Made by a program: the position numbers and the translations under genes. From Symbiodinium kawagutii (lineage: Eukaryota > Sar > Dinophyceae > Suessiales > Symbiodiniaceae): 64,000 nucleotides of DNA. The stretch spans positions 124,001-188,000 of the forward strand of contig VSDK01022151.1 in NCBI GenBank assembly GCA_009767595.1, read 5' to 3'. A model generated the notes under the pieces. That model saw only the letters and a list, made by a program, of their open reading frames with translations, searched no databases and had not been told where the DNA came from. Below, piece by piece: positions 52,206 to 60,397 of this stretch; within the stretch, counting starts at the first letter, position 1; every line of letters begins with the position of its first letter.

Positions 52206-55111
52206 CTGCTACTACTACTACTCCTGCTACTACTACTACTCCTGCTACTCCTGCTACTACTACTACTACTACTACTACTACTGCTACTACTGCTACTACT
52301 GCTACCACTACTCCTACTACTACCACGACTACTACTACTACACCTACTCCGATCAGCACCACACTCCTGGGCCAGCATCAAGACTTGAGTACCAATTTTA
52401 GGCCCCTTCCGCGGATCCAAGCGGCAACGGATCTCGAGGTTCTGGATCAGCTTTCGATCTTTGTGCGCCTGCGCTGGTGACAAAGCGCCAACTTTGCGGG
52501 GAAGTTGGTAATGGAGCATGGTAAGTGGGTGTTACTAGTGGATAGTAGTGCTTGTTAGTGTTTGTTAGTGACTGTTTGTGGTTGTGAGTGATTGTTAGTG
52601 GTTTACAGTGGTTAGTAAATGAATTTCTGGTTGCTACTCTCGTGAATGGTTAGTACAACGTGGGCCCCAACCACTTTGAAGTTGGTTTATTTGCCCAACT
52701 TAACTGGTCTGAACTACCAGTTATAGGGGTTATAACCCAACTTGTCACTAGTGGGGGCCCACCTAAGCACGGTTCCTAGGGGTTGGAAGCTACCTTGTAG
52801 GGCTTATAACCATGGTTACAACCCCGGCTGCATATCCAGGCAGCGGAATTCCCTTTTGGAATCGGAAACCGTCGATGGGCCGGGATGGATTGGTCACCTG
52901 CGGGATGGAGGTACGTTCAGGGCTGCCCACAGCCAAACGAAGCTGATGAAAACATGAATCAACCGTGAGACAATCAAAAATGGCTTGTAATGGTTAATCG
53001 TAAATGGCTAGGGAGGTCAAGAATGGTTAATGATTGAACTGATATCTGGTTTTCGATATAGATTCCTGAATCAACCATGGCTTTTGGTAATTCTCAATGC
53101 GAATCGATGTTTAATCAAACATGCTTTTGGTAATTTTCAATGCTAATCATTGTGTTGGATAAAACAATCTGCCACAAGTAGAACCTACATAACCTGTATG
53201 AAGAATTAACAATGATTGCAATACTCTTTGTTTGCAACAACTTACAATCATATAACTCCATAGGTCGACTGTTGTCACTCCATGCATGTAATCGACAATA
53301 TCATTACCCAATAATGTAACCAACATGACCAATATTTCCCCGCAACAACTCATAGGGACTTCACCAACAGACTTCATGTTCATATGGATCGATATCAACC
53401 ATCTCCAAAAATGGGTACCAGTACCGTACGTAGTGAACCTATCCCAACAGTTGGACTATTTGTTCCATCCTTTGGCTTGTGAACAGTTCCAGGGTACGGG
53501 GTGAACTGACCAATAGAACCCATATGAGTCCATCTCAAAATGGTGGGTACCCACTTGTGCTTGGCTTACATAGAAGAGATTGCAGCTTGAGGAGGCTTGG
53601 GGTGGCTGAATGGCTGTCCATGCAAAGTGGCAGTGCAGTTGGGCGGATTCTGGTTGTAGGGTAAAACCACAGCACGATCGAAATTTTGAGCATGTTTGAC
53701 GGGGTACTCTGAACCTACTGTCGGATGGTTATAATATGGGTCACTAGCGAAGGTCAAAAAAATCTTGCAAATTTCAGGCTCCTGGAACCCTTCATCGCCA
53801 CCAGGTGCGATTTGTTGCTAGGCGAATATCCTTGGGACCGTCAGCCTTACCAGTTCTTGGTGCATCCATATGGTGGTTTCTCAAAATGGGAGTACCCAAA
53901 AAATGGTTGGTTAATAACTCTAAATGATTAATAATGGATGATTTGGGGGTACCCCTATTTTGAGAAACACCCATATATTCCATGTATTTGGTACATCTGA
54001 ATGTCGTTGTTGATTGTTGTCCCGAATTACGACCGCCATTATCACCATCATCACCGGTTTGGTTTCGCCATTGGTCTTGGTGATCATTCTGCTGTGGTGA
54101 AACATGGTCGAAACAAGAATGATTGCCCTTGATAACAAGGACCAGGGCCCCCAAACTTTAGCTAAGTTGGTTCATATCTGGGGTAGCTACTCAGCTACTA
54201 GTTGTGGTAGACATAAACATGGTTAAATGGCTCATTAACCAACTCAAAACGTTTGGGGGCCCGACCTTGCAATAACCAAGGCTTACAAACCAATAAACAT
54301 CGTCTGGTTGGTGGTTGGTTGCGCCACCCCAAAACATACACGCATCAATTAGAAGATATCATACATCCGCATTGTTGAATATTATGAACCATGACTACCC
54401 AGAACTAACCATTGCTGGTTGGTGTTTTCAACCACTATGAAAAATATGCTTGTCAACCAACCATTGGTTGACAATTACTAGGGAAAATACGCATGTTCAA
54501 AGCCACCAGCATGATTGGTATCCATTCTGGTTGAAAATTAAGAGCACGAACCCACCGACCAACCAGCATCCCATCAGGAACAAGGGCGGTTCCCCCCAGG
54601 CCGCAAGTTCCAACTCCCCTACGGCAACCCTCAACCTGACGATGATAGCGATGCCAGTAGTTATCATATGCTAGAACCGATCAAGATCAATGAATAGCAG
54701 ATGTGCTTTTCGATTGATTGAATTCCAATCCATCGCTATAACCAATAGTTGAACCAATGCTTAGAACCAATACTTAGAACCAATACTTAGAACCAATACT
54801 TAGAACCAAAACTTAGAACCAATCCTTGTATAGAATCAATACTTGTAACCAATACTTACAACAAATGCCTATACATGGTGGTTTCTCAAAATAGGGGTAC
54901 CCCCAAATCATCCAATCCTAGTCAGTATTAGCAATAAACCAACCATTTTGGGGGTCCCCTATATTGAGAAACCACCACATGCCTATACCCAACAAGTACT
55001 CAGACCAAGTAGTTGCCACCAATCGTTTTGACCACGAGTTCGCCCCACCCATCGGTTCAACGTGGCCCGGCCGCATCCGCCAGCTCTGTCTCTTGTCGGC
55101 AGTGGGGGCAC
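48776..55111 (-). CDS. split RING/TRAF-type zinc-finger protein (putative E3 ligase)
   Basis: Minus-strand exons. 55,111-55,062 follows CTTCACAG|G and reads RCPHCRQETELADAAGP, like the last Cys pair of a RING finger. 52,468-52,393 follows CCAGCGCAG|G and reads AHKDRKLIQNLEIRC, the usual linker after the RING in TRAF-like ligases, ending at GTACTC. 49,932-49,872 follows a textbook tract (TTTTCCCCTGCTTCAG|G) and reads HANECPKRPVRCPRCDEDLE. 48,862-48,776 follows CACCAAG|G and reads ELEDHLAKCQAERQQRGD. The last two join in phase to give C-x2-C-x9-H-x3-C, the TRAF-type zinc finger spacing, with the NECPKRPVRCP signature before it. Such proteins act as ubiquitin ligases or adaptors in the cytosol. 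The first RING half is not found. The 55.1 to 52.4 kb phases do not match directly, so at least one exon is missing. The 52.1 kb trinucleotide array and several MITEs are intronic. Confidence 0.5.
49492..49619 (+). mobile_element. family D MITE copy
   Basis: TACCCTCTGGTGAACTAAGA at the left and TTTTAGTTTGGCAGATGGTA at the right, with TTTTCCTATGTTTTCCCAAC in the core. TA at both edges. Confidence 0.8.
50308..50420 (+). mobile_element. family D-like copy, diverged
   Basis: TACCCTTTAGTAAATGTTGC at the left and TTCCGGGTAAGTTTTACTAT at the right. CACCATTTATAGC pairs with GGAAATGGCGG inside. Confidence 0.55.
50640..51055. other. no gene seen
   Basis: A short GC-rich patch at 50,690-50,745 (GGGGGAGGCCCACAGTG) has no clear frame. 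The rest is AT-rich. Confidence 0.35.
51060..51172 (+). mobile_element. family C copy, diverged
   Basis: TTGGTGGTGAGAACCTCAG at the left and CAATCAGACCACCAACCAAA at the right, with AAAAATATGTTTGTCAACC. It abuts the coding-like island at 51,178-51,350. Confidence 0.6.
51178..51350 (-). CDS. candidate exon, basic, unknown
   Basis: A minus frame reads LAFRQLWLRQRSSPGKQREV, then ERREGRKWACPNANDDLQQP. It lies between the RING-like and TRAF-like exons of the split zinc-finger gene and on the same strand. Other minus frames are partly open. Confidence 0.25.
51490..51640 (-). CDS. candidate terminal exon, charged helical, unknown
   Basis: A minus frame reads FPETMKKWVLSDLRRQLNND, then FLDILVKARQVEDENLHERT and a stop at 51,490. 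The amphipathic, charged composition looks like a real helix. A possible acceptor is GTGTTGCAAG before FPET. The frame is also open upstream to 51,708. Because it ends in a stop it either closes a separate gene or reads into an intron of the zinc-finger gene. Confidence 0.35.
52129..52345. repeat. (CTA)n trinucleotide array
   Basis: About 215 bp of CTACTACTA with CTCCTGCTA interruptions that become commoner to the right. Poly-Leu, Tyr, Thr, Val and Ser frames over it are artefacts. It sits about 50 bp from the 52,393-52,468 exon, on its intron side. Confidence 0.95.
52660..52841. mobile_element. family G element followed by half of family E
   Basis: 52,660-52,761: GTGGGCCCCAACCACTTTGA and its inverse CACTAGTGGGGGCCCAC. 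52,764-52,841: TAGGGGTTGGAAGCTACC to CCGGCTGCATATCCAGG, the right half of a reverse E copy. Confidence 0.65.
53872..53972 (+). mobile_element. family A MITE copy, well preserved
   Basis: GGTGGTTTCTCAAAATGGGA at the left and TACCCCTATTTTGAGAAACA at the right, with ATAT on both sides (53,868-53,871 and 53,973-53,976). Confidence 0.92.
54146..54266. mobile_element. family G element
   Basis: CAGGGCCCCCAAACTTTAGC at the left and AAAACGTTTGGGGGCCCGAC at the right, with AGTTGGTTCA and TTAACCAACT as inner inverted arms. Confidence 0.6.
54305..54513 (+). mobile_element. family C left fragment and a full C copy
   Basis: 54,305-54,390: GTCTGGTTGGTGGTTGGTTG with a diverged core and no right end. 54,413-54,513: TGCTGGTTGGTGTTTTCAAC to CATGTTCAAAGCCACCAGCA, a nearly complete copy. 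Confidence 0.7.
54750..54860 (+). repeat. 13-bp minisatellite
   Basis: GAACCAATACTTA repeated about five times, decaying to TAACCAATACTTACAAC on the right. Confidence 0.85.
54877..54976 (-). mobile_element. family A MITE copy, well preserved
   Basis: GGTGGTTTCTCAAAATAGGG at the left and GTCCCCTATATTGAGAAACC at the right, with ACAT on both sides (54,873-54,876 and 54,977-54,980). It lies about 85 bp downstream (minus sense) of the RING-like exon. Confidence 0.92.
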
Positions 55112-55767
55112 CTGTGAAGCCCAAAACGGCGATCCAAAGATGGCGTGTCCCACGGATTCACAAACTTATGGTTCAATAACTTGTATATAAATATGTGATC
55201 AATAGAATAGAGTTCGTTGTTTAACCATTTGCTCAACCACATTGGTACACCAACTGCCATAGTCATACTGCTTATAGCTCATACCAATCTTGCTTCAACC
55301 AATCATAATGCCATCTATTCTATGTAGACTAATCATCCATTGTTGACAATATTGGTTGATCAAGAATCCCTGTGTACCCTTCGACAAAAAGAGTTTCCAC
55401 TGAAGGGACCAGGCGGTGACCCTATCAAATGTTGCTCACGCCATCTCAGTTTAGGATTGATTATTCTAAGGTTGTCCACCAATGGTTGGTACGTGTGCAA
55501 GGCCGTCCCAATCCCTCCCACCTTTAAGCATTGCCTGGCACCAACCCCTGCCAGTGGTGGTGCAACGCCGCTAGGCCGAGGTTCATGGCACATCCACCCG
55601 CACCAAAAGCATGAGATGAACACTGGGCGATTGTTTGGCCAATGTCATCCCAAATGGGGTTTAGGTTTATGGACGTTTATGGAAAAATATCATCCAAAAA
55701 TCTACTGCATCCAAATGTCACCAACAAGACTCATGCAGTAGATTTTTGGCTTCTTGGATAGAAATAG

Positions 55768-55865
55768 CTGGATGGTGGTTTCAACCCCTATGAAAAATAT
55801 GAGTCAACCTGTCATTTGTAAATAAATACTGGGGAACATAAGAAATGTTTGAAACCACCAGCCAG
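55768..55865 (+). mobile_element. family C MITE copy, well preserved
   Basis: CTGGATGGTGGTTTCAACCC at the left and GTTTGAAACCACCAGCCAG at the right. AATAG is on both sides (55,763-55,767 and 55,866-55,870), a 5-bp match of which 4 may be the real duplication. Confidence 0.88.
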
Positions 55866-55989
55866 AATAGTAGTATCAATGCAAATTTCATCACTGCATC
55901 GCTCACCAGGTGGTCGCAAGGCTCTTCTTCTGACATCGACTCGCTAAACAACAGTCGTGCAAAACAGTATTTACTAACAACTCATGTCG

Positions 55990-56579
55990 GATTCCGCGCC
56001 AAAATGTGGCCTCGCGAACACCGGCCGAAGCCCCCATGTAGGCTCCCTCCAAAAGAATCGATACCTCCCGAGCTGCCACCATATCTCCGGAGGTTGCATG
56101 TTCCTTCGTGGTTCTGGTCAGCGGCCAGCACATGCAAATGGCCAAGCGTATGCTTCCTAGCCTTGGAATGAACACCAGCAATTTCTGAAAATCTCTGCTG
56201 GGTAGGTCCAACGTCCTTGTCCTGACAGCAGTGTTAGGTCCTCACCACTGGGACCTCTGGCCTCATCGCCATTTCCGGCCAGCACCGGAACTAAGTAGTG
56301 GCTTAACACTTTCACTTCACTGAAGGTTTTTCCGACCAACTCTTCTTCCTTCAATGGCGCCCCGTGTGGGTGGAAGGTTGTCTTGCCATGATCAAACCTG
56401 AGCTCTCCACTCGGATCTAGCACTTGCAGGAGCACGTAGCTCCACCAGCAGCTTGTAACCAGGGAGTGAAATGGTAATCCTGAACTCATGAAGTGAGCCG
56501 CTTGGACAATGTCACCGTTCAGCCAGCGAATTTGAGGATTCAAATTTCGGCCAAACTTCCTCTTCGTGGCTCGGCCTGC
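55990..56579 (-). CDS. coding-like region of unknown protein
   Basis: After CTGAAG|G at 56,579 one minus frame runs AGRATKRKFGRNLNPQIRWL, then VTSCWWSYVLLQVLDPSGEL, KTTFHPHGAPLKEEELVGKT and VLSHYLVPVLAGNGDEARGP to a stop at 56,157. Downstream two other frames are open: one gives VSILLEGAYMGASAGVREAT, the other LGHLHVLAADQNHEGTCNLR up to a stop near 55,985. An intron or a frameshift between them is needed. Composition is strongly protein-like throughout, but I recognise no domain. Confidence 0.45.
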
Positions 56580-56830
56580 CTTCAGTGGCTGCCATGGCCA
56601 GTGTCCAGTCAATGCTTTCAGCAGTTCGGTGTCCCGAACTTAGGTCATATGTTCATCACATGATTTAAAACGTTGAACTCTCTATATATTCACGAGCGGT
56701 TTTTAACTTTCTACTCACCACTTGGTTATAACTTGCATAGGGTACTCATGTACCATATAACCATAAAACTAGCTTTATCACCAAAAATAGCTGGTTAAGA
56801 ATACCATAAACTACCTATGTTTCGTGATAT

Positions 56831-57190
56831 GGCTGTGGGTCAAAACCCTTAGTCCCCCTGGTTCCCCATCATTAACCATTGTTTTCCCTATTTATTGCTG
56901 GTTATTATCCCCCATGAAATTGGTTGGTTAAAGCCTTGACCCAGCTCGCCATATAGTTGGTATATCCCCTAGTATTGTTGCTTACTATCCCCGATTAATA
57001 ACCATTAACCAGCTACTCAACCATTGGTTGGTTGGTTAACTGCTTAGCCATCGATCACAGTTAACTGCCTATGTTTTGTGATGTGATAGGTATATCCCCT
57101 ATAGTTGCTAGTTGTTATTCCCTATTATTAACCATATTAACCAGCTACTTAACCATCAGTTGGTGGGTTAACTGCTTGACCCAGCTCGCC
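56831..57190 (+). mobile_element. family B copy plus two B2 modules
   Basis: B at 56,831-56,950 (GGCTGTGGGTCAAAACCCTT to TTGACCCAGCTCGCC) with ATAT on both sides (56,827-56,830 and 56,951-56,954). B2 modules follow at about 56,955-57,050 and 57,085-57,190, the second again ending GCTTGACCCAGCTCGCC followed by ATAT. Confidence 0.85.
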
Positions 57191-57192
57191 AT

Positions 57193-57360
57193 ATGGCACT
57201 CATCAGCTTATCCACCACCGCCTTGGCCCAGCGGCCTCACTTCTCTGGCTTGACATTTGACCCAGCAAAGCTCGCAAAAGAGTTCACCGCAACCTGCAAG
57301 TGGTCACACATAAGCAGCTGGGAGTGGCACAAATTGGCCCGCGCCGAACCGCTGCAATGG
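57193..57360 (+). CDS. candidate plus-strand exon abutting a B2 module
   Basis: Right after the B2 end, ATG at 57,193 opens MALISLSTTALAQRPHFSGL, then TFDPAKLAKEFTATCKWSHI and SSWEWHKLARAEPLQW, ending TGCAATGG|GTTGAT. None of the minus frames stays open, so this strand is favoured, against the minus-strand trend around it. Unknown protein. The ATG may be internal, since ACATTTGACCCAG at 57,250 could be an acceptor. Confidence 0.38.
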
Positions 57361-57426
57361 GTTGATATAACGATAGGGTCGGTGTTTTGGTTCAGATGTC
57401 TGACTATCATTTACTACTATTAGTTA

Positions 57427-59196
57427 CTTAGGTCCTCTTATCAAAGTTGAATAGTTGATTTTGAAGAAATATTTCCTACGCTATGATTCTTACCCAACTG
57501 TATCGGAGTTGGTTGAACGATCAAAAACAACTTTGCGGTCAGCTATTTTATCAATATTGGTTCACCATAATGTTGCTGGGTGAAAAGTTGTTTTTGAATT
57601 TTGGAAAAAACATATTTTCTCGAATGATGATTATGTGACAGCAGCTATAAATAGCATCTATAGCGAAAAACCCTGGCAAGACATGGCAAGAGTACTGCTG
57701 GATTAATCCTACTCAGAATGATACTCATGATCACAGTCTGGGCCGATTCTGGTTACGATGTGGCCATTGATATTTGAGACCAAAGAATGCTGAAGATGAC
57801 ATCCTTTGACTATAACCACTATCAACATGGTAACCATGATGATCATGATGCTAATCACCTTGTGAATGATGTGGAAAATCCGTTCTGGATTGATACTGGC
57901 ATGGATAGCTGCTGTCAAGGTGATGATCATGACCACCATGGGTTTCCGTTCTGGCTCGGGACATGACCACTGATATACTGTACTACTGGTATTAGTATGA
58001 TAACTAAAGCCAAAATGGTGATCATCTTAGAGCTGATTGCAATGTTTTGTTCTTTGAGTTGGTAGTGATTCTACATATGAGGATGAAAAGGGATGATGAG
58101 GTGATAATTTACCTTGATCGAAGCGTCGGCGATTGGGTGACCTCAGGAGCCAAAGCCAAGCTGAAAACAGCTGCAGGTTCAAAAAATATTTTCTGGTTTC
58201 TGGTGACCCAGAATGCAATTTAACAAAGTTACTGTAATACCAGACTGCGAAAATCGCAGCTCCTTACAACAGTCACTAGCGCTAGCGATGGTTCTAAGCA
58301 GTTTTTGTTTTCGCAACAGGAGTCTGAATCTTTTGTATTCGCACAGCTGTTGGCACTATTACACAAGATCGGAGGCATTGTTGAGAAATCAAAAGTCCCT
58401 TACAACAGTCACTAGCGCTAGCGATGGTTGTAAGGGGTTGAGATTTTCGCAGCCCCTTAGTACAGTGTTTTCTTTAAATTGTTTAAGCCCTGGTAAATCT
58501 GCATAAATATTTTTTGGATTGCTTACGCATTCACTAACGCTAGCGATAGCGATAGCGATAGCGATAGCGACTCGTACAGGTGCCCCGTTAGCGATAGCGA
58601 CCTATACAGGTTCTCCGTTAGGGATAGTCAAAGGTTTCAAGCAAAAGTTTACATTGATTTAAAGTGATAAGTAGCTGACCCCCTTACACCATCAATACGA
58701 GCCTGGAGATGCTTGATTTATTCCAAGGTGATTGATGAGCGAGTGGCACCCATTAACCAATGATGGGAAAGTCCCTTGTGTCGTCAGCACTTTTCCACAT
58801 CAGCTCAAACGCGGCACCTTCTTCAAGCAATCCCAGTCAGCTGATGTGTAAAACAAATGGCATGCTAGCAAGCAAACTTGAAATCGAGCATTAGGAACTA
58901 GTGACCTCATCAAACTGACTCAGCTCACCAGTCACCCAAGGTTCCCTCGTGATGGTGTGCGTTTCCAAATCAAATTAATCAACGTCGGCAAATAGAGCAC
59001 CGAATGGTTGACAAAAACATGTCTTTCCAAAATTACTGTTCACCCAGCGACATCATGGTCAACCACTATTGAGAAGAGAGCTGACCGCAAAGTTTTGCTT
59101 GATCACTCAATCAACTCTGATACAGTTGGGTAAGAATCATAGCGTAGGAAATATTTCTTCAAAATCAACTATTCAACTTTGATAAAAGGACCTAAG
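57427..59196. mobile_element. non-autonomous DNA transposon with long inverted ends
   Basis: The left arm (57,427 to about 57,615, starting CTTAGGTCCTCTTATCAAAG) is repeated in inverted form at about 59,010-59,196 (ending GATAAAAGGACCTAAG). The arms are about 85-90% alike over roughly 185 bp, including AGAAATATTTCCTACGCTAT and GATTCTTACCCAACTGTATC. GTTA flanks both sides (57,423-57,426 and 59,197-59,200). No transposase-like frame lies between, so it is non-autonomous. The interior holds a twice-repeated CACTAGCGCTAGCGATGG at 58,275 and 58,405 and a (GATAGC)n tract at 58,540-58,572. Confidence 0.88.
58240..58640. repeat. repeat cluster inside the large element
   Basis: CAACAGTCACTAGCGCTAGC then GATGGTT occurs at 58,264 and 58,400. 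At the second site CCTTACAAC and GTTGTAAGG make it an inverted repeat. GATTTTCGCAGCCCCTTA at 58,440 is the inverse of CTGCGAAAATCGCAGC at 58,244. (GATAGC)n follows, then two CGTTAGCGATAGCGAC-like units with TACAGGTG and TACAGGTT. Confidence 0.7.
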
Positions 59197-59199
59197 GTT

Positions 59200-60110
59200 A
59201 CTATGGTTAGATTAAAGAATTGCAATTCTGAGGACTGTTGGAAACCAACGAATCATTCAACTTGGGGGTAAAATCCTGTTGGGAAACAAGCAACTGCAGT
59301 GGGAGCACCCACAGCACAATGAAGCAAATTAATATCGTCCCACGGGAGAAAACACTATTGGTTTCTATCATTATTCATCATGATTAAAAAAGATGAACCA
59401 TCATGATTCATCATTATTGTTTATCAGCATTCATCATTATTACGATGAATCATCAATCATGGTCAAACATATCAACGCATTATCTGGGCGCCCCGAGTTA
59501 GAGGTCGAACTGGAGGTTCCACGGTTTTGGGGAAGTCAAATTGTGTATGTTTGCATCTAAGTCCATCCATCCATCCGTCCGTCCGTCCGTCCGTCCGTAT
59601 GTACATATAAATAAATAAACAAACCAATAAATGAATAAATAAATTAATAAATAAATATATATATATATATACACGATACATACATGCGTATATTCAACAC
59701 ATATTATTTGTATATTTTGTACCTAAAACTATCGGAGCTCGCGTAGGCATTTGGCCCTGCTGAATAATGCCACCCTGGACACACAACTGGATACCCCAAT
59801 TCTCCATGACAATCATGGTTAACTTTTTTGTTCGCATGCGCGTTGAGCAATCATGGTTAGATAATGGTCAAATACTGGAGTAGTGGTTCATGATACATGA
59901 CATTTCATGACCTTGCAAAATCCGTTGTATGAGTAGTCATGATCAATCATGGAGAATCATTGCTGATAACTGGTTAAATAGTGGTTATGTAATATAATGA
60001 TCTAGAATCTAGATAAATGCTGGTCATAATGGTGCTTATCCCTTATCTTTATCCCTGTTTAACCGTCATTAACCACTATAACCCCATGTGATCCTTGATG
60101 ATATCACCTT
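59200..60110. repeat. spacer with a compound microsatellite
   Basis: 59,562-59,600 is CCATCCAT/CCGTCCGT repeats, 59,608-59,655 AAATAAATAA repeats and 59,655-59,672 TATATATA. The rest is AT-rich word sequence (CATCATTATTACGATGAATC) without a gene. Confidence 0.8.
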
Positions 60111-60254
60111 CCAAAACTGACATGTGATGCCACCAGGATCTCCAGTGCGCACGGTTGCGAGGATTGGTGAAAACCAGCGTCTTGGTCCCATGATGCCACA
60201 TACAACTCTCCAACCAGTAGAATCATCACAAGCCTTATCATGAACAACAAAAAC

Positions 60255-60306
60255 GGCACCACCACCACCACCATCAGCATCATCATCATCATCATCACCA
60301 TCATCA

Positions 60307-60349
<43 letters not shown>
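60255..60349. repeat. compound (CAC)n(CAT)n(GTT)n tract
   Basis: CACCACCACCACC, then CATCATCATCATCATCA, then about 14 GTT. It lies 50 bp downstream (minus sense) of the terminal exon stop at 60,398. Confidence 0.92.
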
Positions 60350-60350
<1 letters not shown>

Positions 60351-60397
60351 GCTCTCAGTTCCTTGTTGCTCGCCATCAGTTACTTATTGCTTCCCAG

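Noticed and set aside
52111-52401. Poly-Leu, poly-Tyr, poly-Thr, poly-Val and poly-Ser frames
   Set aside because: Period-3 artefact of the CTA array; open in all frames equally.
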